Positions 7,804 to 17,458 of a stretch of DNA of 64,000 nucleotides are shown piece by piece (positions within the stretch are counted from its first letter, which is position 1; each line of letters starts with the position of its first letter). The translations under genes and the position numbers were made by a program. Below the pieces are notes generated by a model. The model ran no database searches. It was not told where the DNA came from and worked only from the letters and a program-made list of their open reading frames with translations. The DNA comes from Saprospiraceae bacterium (GTDB taxonomy: Bacteria > Bacteroidota > Bacteroidia > Chitinophagales > Saprospiraceae). The DNA lies in contig JAHDES010000019.1 in NCBI GenBank assembly GCA_020628645.1, forward strand, positions 34,932-98,931, given 5' to 3'.

Positions 7804-9429
7804 TTATTCTTTTATCACTTTCATCATAGCGTTTTGCCCATTAGCAGTCTTAATATTTAGAAAATACAAACCTGAATCTCCCGTAATCTCTATATTTATA
7901 ATAGCTGTTGTTCCAAAGAATTCACGTTTAACTACTTGTCCTACAGCATTGATTATTTCTACTGTGATCTGTTCATAGGTATTACCTAAGTCAACCGTAG
8001 TAGTTTGAGTAGTTGGATTGGGAAAAATATGAAGTGCGGTATCAAAAGAGTGTTCAAGAACATTACTCAACAACACATTATAACAAGCAGAAGTATCTAC
8101 ACATCCGTTTTGTGTTATTTCTACTGCATAATTTCCAGTAGCACTAGGAGTAAAGCTTTGATTCGTCGCATTAGGTATTTCAAAAAATGCATAATCACAA
8201 TCTAACCACTGATATTCTACTGAAACAGCATTCGCCGTAAGGGTATTTTCACTTTCTGTTATGGAACCATCTAGATTATTGAAGTTTAAATTAAACGTTA
8301 TAATACTATCGCAACCACTAGCATTGAGGAGGGTGTCAAAATATACGCCTGAAGACGTCCATGTATAATTTCCACTCGGACTTGTAAAACTAGTTTCGCA
8401 AGTGCTTAGTGTAGTATTAGAACCATTCGAACAACCTAAGGGTGTATCCCACTTTGCGATATGATTGACAGGAATGCCACTAGCTTGTGAAAATGTTCCT
8501 CCTGCATACAAATAATTATTGTAAACAGCCATATCATTTACACTGCTACTCATTCCTGCACCTAATGAAGACCATGCATTTCCATCCCATGTAGCAATAT
8601 GATTAGCAGGAATACCATCTGCAGATGTAAATTGACCACACGCATATAATTTTTCGTTATGCGTTAAGAAATTAAAAATCCTATTATCCATTCCTGACCC
8701 AATAGTAGACCAAGAAGAACCATCCCAAATGGCTATATGATTTGCTACTCCTCCTGCTATATTGAAACCGCCACCTGCATATAATTTTCCGTCGTATACT
8801 TCTAATGCTTGAACAGGTCCATCGGTACCTCCTCCTACAATGACCCAATTATTTGTCGTACTATCTAATTTAGCAATATTATTATAAGTAGCCATTGATC
8901 CACCAATGTATAATTCGCCTTGATATATTTCCATTGTATACACTAAATGATTAATTCCCAATTGCGACCAGTTATTCCCATCATATTCCCAAAGTCGAAG
9001 ACCACTTCCAACATAAAGTTTATCGTTTGCTACTTCCATTGATAATATTAGTGTACCATTCGTCCAGCCAGCATCCGACCAAGCATTCCCATCCCATACT
9101 GCCATATAATTGAAAATCATTCCCCCTGCTGCTGTAAAGTGACCGCCTACATACAGTTTGTCTTGGTAAACTGCAGTAGCTGTAACCCTATTATTTGTAC
9201 CTGGTCCTAAGGCCGAAAAAGTAGTATCATCCCAAGATGCCATACGATTTGCTGGCATAGCATCAGCTGTTTCAAAATATCCCCCTATGTATAATTTACC
9301 TTGGAATACATCTAATGACTGAATATCATCATCTAAGCCTTCTCCTAAGGCTTGCCATCCTTGAGCTGTAGATAAATTTGATAGAAATAGAAAAGAAAGT
9401 AAAATAGGTAATTTGTAAAAAATTTTCAT
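7804..9429 (-). CDS. Secreted beta-propeller protein with T9SS sorting domain
   Basis: A 541-residue exported protein. A signal peptide (FYKLPILLSFLFLSNLSTAQ) is followed by about eight repeats of ~40 residues built around LYAGGGFNIAGGVANHIA, each ending in WDGxxWSxLGxG, which suggests a Kelch-like beta-propeller. Residues ~335-440 form a Ser/Thr/Cys-rich linker (CETSFTSPSGNYTW) of the kind found between propellers and C-terminal tails in Saprospirales adhesins. The last ~75 residues are a T9SS type A sorting domain (IFPNPTTQTTTV, then GLYFLNIKT and the basic end), so the protein should cross the outer membrane and be anchored or released outside. It stands alone. Binding partner unknown. Confidence 0.85.
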   Translation of the reverse strand: MKIFYKLPILLSFLFLSNLSTAQGWQALGEGLDDDIQSLDVFQGKLYIGGYFETADAMPANRMASWDDTTFSALGPGTNNRVTATAVYQDKLYVGGHFTAAGGMIFNYMAVWDGNAWSDAGWTNGTLILSMEVANDKLYVGSGLRLWEYDGNNWSQLGINHLVYTMEIYQGELYIGGSMATYNNIAKLDSTTNNWVIVGGGTDGPVQALEVYDGKLYAGGGFNIAGGVANHIAIWDGSSWSTIGSGMDNRIFNFLTHNEKLYACGQFTSADGIPANHIATWDGNAWSSLGAGMSSSVNDMAVYNNYLYAGGTFSQASGIPVNHIAKWDTPLGCSNGSNTTLSTCETSFTSPSGNYTWTSSGVYFDTLLNASGCDSIITFNLNFNNLDGSITESENTLTANAVSVEYQWLDCDYAFFEIPNATNQSFTPSATGNYAVEITQNGCVDTSACYNVLLSNVLEHSFDTALHIFPNPTTQTTTVDLGNTYEQITVEIINAVGQVVKREFFGTTAIINIEITGDSGLYFLNIKTANGQNAMMKVIKE

Positions 9430-9571
9430 CCTAGTATTTTTTAGTTTAAAAAAAAGTTAGTTTTTGAGCATTCGTATACAATCGATGCATACAATTCTTA
9501 TTAAGAATTATCCAAATATTAGACCAGTTTCGGTTCAATGCAAACTTCCATTTTCTATATTTCTAAATTCA

Positions 9572-11206
9572 TTAGCGGTGATACAGCGAAAGGATATATT
9601 GTTCAATTGGATCTTCTGTAGTTAATTGAGCAATTGATCTATCAATTTGCACCCCATTTATCTGCATATTCTGGTCGCCTTTTAGTTCAAAAATACAAGT
9701 ACCACTGATATTAAAAGAAATGCCTAAGGGCAAAAGGACACGCATAACGTCTCCATTTGCTCCTGCTGTGGGTAAACCAACGACTTCACTATTTTTATAA
9801 TTTTGAAAAATAGAGGCAAAATATTCACCTCTGCTTATGGTCAATGTATTAACTAGTAGCATCAATTTCCCTTTAAATTTTTTCTTGTTGCCGCCTTGTG
9901 TGATTTTTGTTTTTACCAATTTACCAATATAATCAGCATCATAACTCATCGAATAATGTGTTGCTTGGGCTTGAAAAAGATGCTTCGCCAATTTTCGATT
10001 GCTCCAAATAGGATAGTTTCGAAGATCAAATATGGCGGTATCTGTTTCTTGAAGCTGATTTAATTTCTTTCTAATAAAAGTATATTTTTCTTTCGACAGA
10101 TCGAAATAGTAAACGGATTTGGGGGGTTGCTGCTGTTCTTTTTCAAGATTGAATACGTTTTGAGGAGTATTATTTTGACGATTAAGTTGTATTGTATGTG
10201 TTTGACAACTGTATAGCTCCTCTCCTCGCTTTACAAAAAGATAGATGTTTTCTTTTTTCGTTTGTAAAAATCGTTGAGCCATTTTTTCTTTATACGATAT
10301 ATCCCGACCGCTTACCGTCGCATAGTGTTTCATTCTACGTTCATTTATTTCCAAGCCATCATAAATCATTATCGTGTCGCCTATTTTTATAGGATAAGTA
10401 ACTGTATCGACAAATGATTTTGCAATATTCGTAACGATTGTTGTACCATTTATTATTTCTATTTGAAATGGAGGGTATCTCAAATCAAACGTTGGATCAA
10501 AAAAAGTACTATGTACTTTTATGTGTGCATCATTGAGTTCTGCTGTTAATTGACGAATCCCCCAATAATAATCTTCATAATTACTAATTCGCTCAAAAAC
10601 TGGAATATATTCATCCAAAACCTTTTGCCAATTGAGTTCAAGGAAGGCTTTCGCAGGATAAGTATATTGGATTTGATTCCAAAAACGAGCTAAGGATAAA
10701 AGCTTTAGTCGTTTGACTTGAGTCGTATCCACCAAATGAAATTGATTGTCTTTCCAAACTTTTAAAGTGGGTAAAGCTCGTTCTTTTTGATAATACTTCA
10801 TGTCTTTAGAAGTAGTACGAAACAGAAATTTAAGTTGATTTTTTAATACAGTAGAACAGGATAAATCATCCACCCAAGAAAAGACATTTGCTGGAATAGT
10901 ATCAAGCGTTAAATGAGCATCTAATTTAGGTAAGTTACAATGCTCTAAGAGGGAACAAATAAGATCATCTGTCTGGATTTGACCATTTTCAATCTTTGAC
11001 TCCAAGTGTAAAAAGAGAGTATCCCAATTCGTGTTTTTCTTTTTTTTGATTTTATATTTTAATCCACCCCAAACGAGGATTAAATCTCTTTTTTGTTGAG
11101 ACGTTTTTGTGAAGGTCAACTTATCCGTTCTAGCAAAACTAAGTTGACCTATTCCAAATAGAATAAGTAAAAATAGAGTGGGTTTTAGAATAGCTTTATG
11201 ATTCAT
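9572..11206 (-). CDS. S41-like peptidase/tail-protease family protein, exported
   Basis: A 544-residue protein with a signal peptide (FLLILFGIGQLSFA). A PDZ-like segment near residues 240-300 (IKIGDTIMIYDGLEIN) is followed by a C-terminal region resembling the S41 fold. LMLLVNTLTISRGEYFASIF holds the expected nucleophile Ser458, followed by VVGLPTAGANGDV. The usual GxNGGG strand is replaced by FDLRNYPIW, so activity is uncertain and the protein may have changed function. A second, more canonical S41 protein is at 23067-24533 on the same strand, but the two are far apart. The gene lies 53 nt downstream of the GH3 gene, beyond a hairpin. Confidence 0.75.
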   Translation of the reverse strand: MNHKAILKPTLFLLILFGIGQLSFARTDKLTFTKTSQQKRDLILVWGGLKYKIKKKKNTNWDTLFLHLESKIENGQIQTDDLICSLLEHCNLPKLDAHLTLDTIPANVFSWVDDLSCSTVLKNQLKFLFRTTSKDMKYYQKERALPTLKVWKDNQFHLVDTTQVKRLKLLSLARFWNQIQYTYPAKAFLELNWQKVLDEYIPVFERISNYEDYYWGIRQLTAELNDAHIKVHSTFFDPTFDLRYPPFQIEIINGTTIVTNIAKSFVDTVTYPIKIGDTIMIYDGLEINERRMKHYATVSGRDISYKEKMAQRFLQTKKENIYLFVKRGEELYSCQTHTIQLNRQNNTPQNVFNLEKEQQQPPKSVYYFDLSKEKYTFIRKKLNQLQETDTAIFDLRNYPIWSNRKLAKHLFQAQATHYSMSYDADYIGKLVKTKITQGGNKKKFKGKLMLLVNTLTISRGEYFASIFQNYKNSEVVGLPTAGANGDVMRVLLPLGISFNISGTCIFELKGDQNMQINGVQIDRSIAQLTTEDPIEQYILSLYHR

Positions 11207-11220
11207 TTTATTTGTATGTT

Positions 11221-11252
11221 TAGCCCTATAAAGTTATAACTTCATAGGGCTA
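11221..11252. terminator. Hairpin between the GH3 and S41 genes
   Basis: TAGCCCTAT (11221-11229) pairs with ATAGGGCTA (11244-11252), with a palindromic AAGTTATAACTT inside. There is no long T tract on the minus strand, so termination may be weak. Confidence 0.5.
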
Positions 11253-11259
11253 ATAATTA

Positions 11260-13530
11260 TTATTCCACCACTTCAAAACCTTCTGTCAAATCACCAATTT
11301 GTACTTCGAACTCCCCTGCTTCGGTGACCCAATCCAAATCTTTTCCAACAAAAGCGAGCTCTTCCGTTGATACAGAAAATGTTACTGTTTTACTTTTACC
11401 TGCTGCTAGATCTATTTTTTCAAAGCCCCGCAAGCGTTTTACAGGAGGAGTGATACTCGCTACTTTATCCGTAATGTATAATTGAACTACTTCCTTGCCC
11501 GCACGTGCACCTGTATTTTTTACGGTAATGGAAATAGATAATTGTCCCGTTTTAGAGAGTTCTTTGCTAGAAAGTGTCAAATCAGAATATTTAAAATTAG
11601 TATAACTCAAGCCACTTCCAAATTCGAATTGAGGTTCAAAACCATTCATGGAGAAATCGCGCTTGACTCGATCCGTTCCTTTATGATCGTATGGTTTAAA
11701 GGTATTATGAAACTGAGGAAAAGTAAAAGGTAATTTACCAGAAGGATTTACATCTCCAAATAAAATATCCGCCAAGGCTCGCCCACCTTCATCGCCTACC
11801 AAATAGGTCATCACAAAAGCATCAGATACTGCCACCATCTCACGTACAATACGAGGGCGACCCGCTGCCATCACCAAGACAATCGGTGTACCTGTCGCAG
11901 CAATAGCTTCTACCAATTCATGTTGTGCATCGGGTAAGTCAAATTCATCAATATTACCTGGCGTTTCGGTATAACTGAGTTCTCCGATACAAACAATGGC
12001 TACATCTGAAGATTTGGCAGCATTCACGGCTGCTGTAATATCAATCGCTTTATCAAAGCTGCTGCCTTCTACATAGTCCACATTGGCTACTTTGTCTTGA
12101 ATAGCTTGCACAAAAGTCTTTTTTCCTTTGGTATCGTATTCAGGATTATCGCCTTGCCAAGTACCTGACCAACCCCCATTCATACAACGAAGGGAATTAG
12201 CAGTTGCACCTGTAATCAAAACTTTAGTGGATTTATCTAGGGGTAAAATATTCTTTTCATTTTTTAAAAGCGTAATACTTTCAGCAGCAGCATCGTAAGA
12301 AGCTTGTGCATGTTTAGCAGAACCAAAATCTGGATAATCTTCCATCGGAAAATAAGGCTGATCGAATAAACCCAATTCTAGTTTCACTTTTAAAATGCGA
12401 CTGACCGATTCATCTATTCGAGACATCGGTACTTTTCCTTCTTCCACCAATTCTTTTAATAAAATAGGAAAATCAGTATCCATTGGCACCATCGCCATAT
12501 CCAAACCTGCATTCACGGCAATACGAATCGCATCTTTAAAATCCTTTGCTACACGATGACGCGTATATAAGTACCCTACATCTTCCCAATCAGAAACTGC
12601 TAAACCCTCAAAACCCATTTGATCTCGTAATAAACCCGTTAAAATATCAGGATTGGCATGAACAGGAATACCATTCATTTCTGCTGAATTTATCATAACT
12701 GTTGCTGCGCCATTATCCACTGCTTCTTGAAAAGGCGGCACGAAATATTCCTGCAATTGACGTTCAGGAATATAAGCAGGCGAACGATCTTTGCCTGACC
12801 AAGGAAAACTATAGCCTAAAAAGTGCTTTAAACAAGCCGCTACACGATATTTGTCTGCAATATCGTCTCCTTGATAACCTTTCACCATTTCACGTCCCAT
12901 TTCACTAGCAAGATAGACATCTTCTCCAAAGGTTTCCCAGAAGCGAGGCCAGCGTGGATCACGCCCCATATCCAATACAGGAGAGAAGGTCCAAGGAATA
13001 GCTGAAGCACGCGTTTCATAAGCTGTAATTCGTCCAGTTTCGTAGGCATGTTCTGGATTCCAAGTAGCTGCTAAGCCAATTTGTTGCGGAAAGCGAGTTG
13101 CTCCAACAGTATAATTTGCTCCGTGAATCGCATCAATTCCGTATAAAACTGGAATTCCACTTTTCTTTTTATTCATAGCATAATCCTGAATGACTTCCAT
13201 GATCTCGTACCAATGCTCGCGCGTATAGGCATATCCACCTACATTTAGGATAGAGCCTACTTTTAAATCGACGAGTACCTTTTGCAATTTTGCCAATTCG
13301 AGTTTGTGGGGACTTTTTAAATTATAAGGTTTACCTTCAGAAAGAACATCAATGGATAATTGTGTCATTTCACCTACTTTATCTTCCAAGGTCATTTTGG
13401 ATAAAATAGTGGCAACATCCAATTTATTGGTTGAAGAAGAAAGGCTTGTTTGTTGAGAGTTTACTGTTTTACAAGCAAACAATAAACAGCAAATGGTCAG
13501 GGTAAAAAAGGAGAATTTTAGGTTTTTCAT
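11260..13530 (-). CDS. GH3 beta-glucosidase lipoprotein
   Basis: A family 3 glycoside hydrolase of about 756 residues that removes terminal glucose from beta-gluco-oligosaccharides. I choose the ATG at 13530 over the upstream ATG at 13551 because it puts a lipoprotein signal (FFTLTICCLLFAC) at the N-terminus. Family marks in order: KVGEMTQ, GIDAIHGANY, RDPRWPRFWETFGEDV, AACLKHFLGYS, and GLAVSDWEDV, whose Asp (residue ~314) is the nucleophile. These are followed by the second sandwich domain (ILPLDKSTKVLITGA) and a fibronectin-like C-terminal domain (SISITVKNTGARAGKEVVQLYI). It follows the GH16 gene in the same direction but after a strong terminator, so it probably also has its own promoter. 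It should finish beta-1,3-glucan breakdown at the outer membrane or in the periplasm. Confidence 0.93.
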   Translation of the reverse strand: MKNLKFSFFTLTICCLLFACKTVNSQQTSLSSSTNKLDVATILSKMTLEDKVGEMTQLSIDVLSEGKPYNLKSPHKLELAKLQKVLVDLKVGSILNVGGYAYTREHWYEIMEVIQDYAMNKKKSGIPVLYGIDAIHGANYTVGATRFPQQIGLAATWNPEHAYETGRITAYETRASAIPWTFSPVLDMGRDPRWPRFWETFGEDVYLASEMGREMVKGYQGDDIADKYRVAACLKHFLGYSFPWSGKDRSPAYIPERQLQEYFVPPFQEAVDNGAATVMINSAEMNGIPVHANPDILTGLLRDQMGFEGLAVSDWEDVGYLYTRHRVAKDFKDAIRIAVNAGLDMAMVPMDTDFPILLKELVEEGKVPMSRIDESVSRILKVKLELGLFDQPYFPMEDYPDFGSAKHAQASYDAAAESITLLKNEKNILPLDKSTKVLITGATANSLRCMNGGWSGTWQGDNPEYDTKGKKTFVQAIQDKVANVDYVEGSSFDKAIDITAAVNAAKSSDVAIVCIGELSYTETPGNIDEFDLPDAQHELVEAIAATGTPIVLVMAAGRPRIVREMVAVSDAFVMTYLVGDEGGRALADILFGDVNPSGKLPFTFPQFHNTFKPYDHKGTDRVKRDFSMNGFEPQFEFGSGLSYTNFKYSDLTLSSKELSKTGQLSISITVKNTGARAGKEVVQLYITDKVASITPPVKRLRGFEKIDLAAGKSKTVTFSVSTEELAFVGKDLDWVTEAGEFEVQIGDLTEGFEVVE

Positions 13531-13617
13531 TTTGATATAAGTTATATACAAAGGATAAAGATAAACGTGCTTATTGAAAAGGTGGGAAAAGTAGGTTAAA
13601 ATTAAACCTTTTAAAGA

Positions 13618-13656
13618 AAAAATCCCTTTGTTTTAATAATAAACAAAGGGATTTTT
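13618..13656 (-). terminator. Strong symmetrical terminator at the end of the susCD-GH16 transcript
   Basis: A 16-bp perfect stem, AAAAATCCCTTTGTTT against AAACAAAGGGATTTTT, around a 7-nt loop, with T runs on both strands. It is placed 20 nt after the GH16 stop. Confidence 0.9.
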
Positions 13657-13675
13657 CACTTCAAGAAAATATATT

Positions 13676-14875
13676 CTATTGGAAAACCCGAACGTAATCG
13701 ACAATCATTCGTTGTGGGAAAACGGTGGTTTCATCTGGCGAGCCGGGCCATAATCCTCCAACTGCTACATTAAAGATAAAAAAGAAATTATCATTAAATG
13801 GGTAAGCGTATGGAGAAGTCGTTGCAGGAGTTACTTCATGAAAGATTTCGTCATCTACTAAAAATTGTACTTTATTTTCAACCCAAATCAAAGAAAACAC
13901 ATGAAATTCTTCAGAAAATCGAGCTCCTCCACTTAATGTTTTTGAGGAACCAGCTTCTTGTCGTTGATCAACAGTAGGTCCATAGTGAACTGTACCATGC
14001 ACGCGATTCGGTTGATGCCCTACTAATTCCATAATATCAATTTCGCCACAAGCGGGCCAACCTATTGCATTGAATTTTGTACCTAACATCCAAAGGGCTG
14101 GCCAAAGACCTTGTCCTTCAGGTAAAACGGCACGAATATCAATTCGTCCAAAACGAAATTGTTGTTTACCTTGCGTTTTGATACGCGTAGAGCTATAATT
14201 AGAGCCGTTTGTAGGTTCTTCTCTGGCTTCAATAACTAAATATCCATCCTCTAATTTATAATTATCTTCTGTATAATATTGTAATTCTTGATTTCCCCAA
14301 CCACCGTTTCCAGTTCCAATATCAAAAACCCAATTATCTCCATTCAAAGCAGTACCTTCAAATTCATCTTGCCAAACTAGATCAAACCCAGGTTGTTCAA
14401 GCGGAGTAGAATATCCTGTAGTGGGTATGACTAAATCATTCGCTGAATCATCATTTAAAATGGTACCATCTGCTGCCAAAATAAGAATTCGAGCATTGAC
14501 TGGATTGGATAGTTCTACTTTAAAGCGTTCTGTACCTTCGAAAATATTCTCCCCTAAGATTTCAATAGGGATCATTTTAGAAGTTTCACCGGGGGCAAAA
14601 GTCAATGTTCCTTCCCCTTCTGTATAATCTTTTCCTGCTTCTGCTAACACATCTTTGGTTTTATAATCTACTTGAACTTCAAGATCATAATCCCAAGACA
14701 ACTTTACTTCAAACTCCATGATGGTATTTTCATCCGCTTCTGTGGAAGTTGCATCTGAGATAGAAATTTGAGGTGCCTGACGAATTTCATCTACTGGTAA
14801 TTCATTTTCAATTTCACAAGCAGAAAACGAAATTAATAATAGGGCAAATAATAACTGCTTAATAGAATGCGTCAT
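13676..14875 (-). CDS. GH16 endo-beta-1,3-glucanase (laminarinase-like) lipoprotein
   Basis: A 399-residue lipoprotein endo-glycosidase that cuts inside beta-glucans. The lipobox is FALLLISFSAC, and the acidic residues after Cys20 (EIENE) fit the surface-export signal of Bacteroidota lipoproteins. Residues ~36-145 form a Calx-beta domain, seen in motifs such as KDYTEGEGTLTFAPGETSK. The GH16 domain (residues ~163-399) has the catalytic signature GEIDIMELVG, with nucleophile Glu278 and acid/base Glu283, the extra Met insertion typical of laminarinases, and WPALWMLG before it. It is last in the susC-susD-PKD operon. It probably makes the oligosaccharides imported by SusCD; lichenan or mixed-linkage glucan are other possible substrates. 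Confidence 0.93.
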   Translation of the reverse strand: MTHSIKQLLFALLLISFSACEIENELPVDEIRQAPQISISDATSTEADENTIMEFEVKLSWDYDLEVQVDYKTKDVLAEAGKDYTEGEGTLTFAPGETSKMIPIEILGENIFEGTERFKVELSNPVNARILILAADGTILNDDSANDLVIPTTGYSTPLEQPGFDLVWQDEFEGTALNGDNWVFDIGTGNGGWGNQELQYYTEDNYKLEDGYLVIEAREEPTNGSNYSSTRIKTQGKQQFRFGRIDIRAVLPEGQGLWPALWMLGTKFNAIGWPACGEIDIMELVGHQPNRVHGTVHYGPTVDQRQEAGSSKTLSGGARFSEEFHVFSLIWVENKVQFLVDDEIFHEVTPATTSPYAYPFNDNFFFIFNVAVGGLWPGSPDETTVFPQRMIVDYVRVFQ

Positions 14876-14936
14876 TTTTTTTCTTTTTAAGTATAAATCA
14901 ATTTGATATACTGTTTCTTATCTGTTTTTTAAATAA

Positions 14937-15755
14937 TTAATTAGGTTCAAAATACAATTCAAACCAACCACCACCGTCTAAAAATGGAGAACGAATTACT
15001 AATTCATCTTCCGTTAAGACAATAATATCTACTACTGGCCCCGCATCCCATAATCCCATAAATGAACCTTCCGTCAGAAGAAGTCGATTTTCTCCATTCT
15101 CACCACCGCCCTCGACGAGCGTCCAAGTATGATCAGTAGGTGGGTCGTATTCTTCAGGAGCAAAGCCATTCCAAGGATTGACAGTAGCTCCATTATTTTC
15201 ATATAAGAAAGAGAAACCTTCAAAATAAAAACAAAAACTATCATCGTATTGTTCGGCTTGCAAACCATCTATAGGAGAAGTAAACCATTCTCCCGAACCT
15301 GGTACTGGCCCAACTGTAACGGCTCCAGCAGCACTAATAAAGGTCCAACATTTACCATCAGGATTATTACATCCTCCTGTTAATAAAGTAAGGAAGTCTG
15401 TACATTCTACTTCAGCATCTTGTTCAATGTTTAAGGATTTAGTAGCACTATTAGTACCTCCTCCACCTTCTCCAGCAATGTGTAAAGTAACATCATAATC
15501 GCCTGCTGCTATGTACAAAACAGTATCAACTGCTAAAGTAGATGAGTTCGGTGTTCCGCCTGGAAATTCCCAAACTCGATTGAAACTATTGGTTGATAAA
15601 TCTTTTACGATGACCCGATTTGGATTATCAGGATCAAGCTCCATCGAAAAATCTGGAGCAGCAGGTTGAGCAGGAAGCTCAATGGCATCTTCGATATAAG
15701 GCTCACAGCCTAATATACCAAGGATCATTGCGAAAAATAAAATATATCTGGTCAT
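14937..15755 (-). CDS. PKD-domain surface lipoprotein, probable SusE-position glycan-binding protein
   Basis: A 272-residue lipoprotein (YILFFAMILGILGC, followed by acidic EPYIEDAIEL). Residues ~40-110 are PKD-like: a strand ending VWEFPGGTPNSSTLAVDTVL, then AAGDYDVTLHIAGEGG. The rest (about 120-272) is a Trp- and Tyr-rich beta region (GKCWTFISAAGAVTVGPVPG, then GPVVDIIVLTEDELVIRSP) resembling the second half of other Bacteroidota surface glycan-binding proteins. The gene lies between susD and GH16, where such binding proteins are usually encoded. Binding of a beta-1,3-glucan is inferred from position; there are no catalytic residues to point to. Confidence 0.75.
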   Translation of the reverse strand: MTRYILFFAMILGILGCEPYIEDAIELPAQPAAPDFSMELDPDNPNRVIVKDLSTNSFNRVWEFPGGTPNSSTLAVDTVLYIAAGDYDVTLHIAGEGGGGTNSATKSLNIEQDAEVECTDFLTLLTGGCNNPDGKCWTFISAAGAVTVGPVPGSGEWFTSPIDGLQAEQYDDSFCFYFEGFSFLYENNGATVNPWNGFAPEEYDPPTDHTWTLVEGGGENGENRLLLTEGSFMGLWDAGPVVDIIVLTEDELVIRSPFLDGGGWFELYFEPN

Positions 15756-15860
15756 GTTATTGAAAATATCTTTTAGGATTCAAATAATTTAAAAGTAGAC
15801 GGCTTAGTAGTGAGGCACGAATAAATTTACTTTCTCCGCGTGCCTTAATCGTCTCCTTTT

Positions 15861-17345
15861 CTAATATCCAGGGTTTTGCGTGATTGCACCGTTGGTGGCT
15901 TGAATTTGTGATTCAGGTATAGGAAATACATTATGAACGCCTTCTGTATAACCCAATGATCCTAACACACTAGTTCCTCTTCCCGTACGCACTAAATCAA
16001 AGAAACGATGCCCTTCTAAGCCTAATTCGACTCGACGTTCATGATAGATGGCATCTAAAAGAGCCGATCCAGAAGCTGTCACATCTGGAATACCAACTCG
16101 CTGACGTACTAGGTTTAGAGATGCCAATGCCGCCGCTTCATTTCCATTATGATAAGCTGCTTCTGCATGCATTAAGAGTACATCTGCATAACGAATGACG
16201 CGATCATTACTTCCACCATTTGGATTAGGGTCACCAAAACTAGCTTCTTCGCTAGAATTATTAAAGTATTTTTTTGGATAATAATCATGTGGGAAACCTG
16301 TGGCTTCTTTTGTAAATACCCCACGGTCGCCCATTTGGTCGCCTTCACGAAATACGGTTGCAGAAAGACGAGGATCTTCAAATCCTTCTTCAAAAAATGC
16401 ATCTACAAAATCTTGTGTAGGCAGATTAAATCCAAAGCCATTAAAGGTGCCACGTGCTCGTTGGAAGACATTAGTTAGTGTGCCTTCATTACCATTATTG
16501 TAGCCCCAATTTCCTCCAGATTCGGTCATATACTGTATTTCAAAGATGGATTCTTCATTATTTTCTCCTGCTGTGGTAAAGATCAAATTATAATCTGGCA
16601 CTAATGCATATTCTCCAGAATTCACGATAGCTTCTGCTAGAGGCTGTGCTTCTGCAAATTTTGATTGATATAAATAAGTTTTTACCAAAAGTGCTTGTGC
16701 TGCACCTTTTGTCATACGTCCAATATCACCAGCGCCATATTGTGATTTTACTGGTAAGTCATTTGCTGCTTCAGTTAAATCGCGTTCTATAAAAGCCCAA
16801 ACTTCTGATGCTGCTGTACGAGGCATTTCGTATTCACTTGGTGCTAATACATGATCTACCAAAGGAACATCGCCAAAAATAGTAACCAAATTATAGAAGT
16901 ACCATGCTCGAAGAAATTTAGCTTCTGCTAAAATTCTAGTTTTTAGTGTTTCATTCATTTCAATCGGAGGAACACGTTCTAATACAGTATTCGCACGATA
17001 GATACCCTCATAATTTGCGGTCCATTCTGCTTCTAAAAAACCCGTATTAACAGGGCCTTGAAAGGATTCTAATCTGGCTAATTCTGGGGCATCGTTAGGG
17101 CCTGATCCACCTTTCTCAGAATCATCCGACATTACATCTCCCCAAAACCAACGGAAATGTGCTTCAGGAGTCAATTCGAACTGAAGTGCGCCATAAACTG
17201 CATTAATCGCTGCAATCGCGTCTTCTTCATTTCGATAAAAGTTTTCTTCCGTAACGCCTACTAAGGGAGATTTATCTAAAAAATCATTACAACTTGTCAA
17301 GAAGATAAAGCCGAATAAAAGACTAAAGATTATTTTTTGATACAT
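15861..17345 (-). CDS. susD: SusD/RagB outer-membrane glycan-binding lipoprotein
   Basis: A SusD-like lid for the SusC pore, about 494 residues, that catches oligosaccharides at the cell surface. The start is the ATG at 17345; the upstream TTG would place seven extra residues before the lipoprotein signal IFSLLFGFIFLTSCNDFLD. Family features are the N-terminal AINAVYGAL and LRAWYFYNLVTIFGDVPLV, tetratrico-like helices (AAQALLVKTYLYQSKFAEAQ), RYADVLLMHAEAAY and ERRVELGLEGHRFFDLVR near the end. It sits 113 nt downstream of susC and before the PKD lipoprotein gene, the classic order. Specificity is inferred from the GH16 and GH3 neighbours. Confidence 0.95.
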   Translation of the reverse strand: MYQKIIFSLLFGFIFLTSCNDFLDKSPLVGVTEENFYRNEEDAIAAINAVYGALQFELTPEAHFRWFWGDVMSDDSEKGGSGPNDAPELARLESFQGPVNTGFLEAEWTANYEGIYRANTVLERVPPIEMNETLKTRILAEAKFLRAWYFYNLVTIFGDVPLVDHVLAPSEYEMPRTAASEVWAFIERDLTEAANDLPVKSQYGAGDIGRMTKGAAQALLVKTYLYQSKFAEAQPLAEAIVNSGEYALVPDYNLIFTTAGENNEESIFEIQYMTESGGNWGYNNGNEGTLTNVFQRARGTFNGFGFNLPTQDFVDAFFEEGFEDPRLSATVFREGDQMGDRGVFTKEATGFPHDYYPKKYFNNSSEEASFGDPNPNGGSNDRVIRYADVLLMHAEAAYHNGNEAAALASLNLVRQRVGIPDVTASGSALLDAIYHERRVELGLEGHRFFDLVRTGRGTSVLGSLGYTEGVHNVFPIPESQIQATNGAITQNPGY

Positions 17346-17458
17346 ATCATTTTTTTTAATGAGCAAGCTAAAATAAAGTGCTTCATTTTTTTGAATATTT
17401 TCCCAAAATGATCAACTTATTCCTTTCTCTTGCTTATACATAAAAGTGTAGATTTTTT

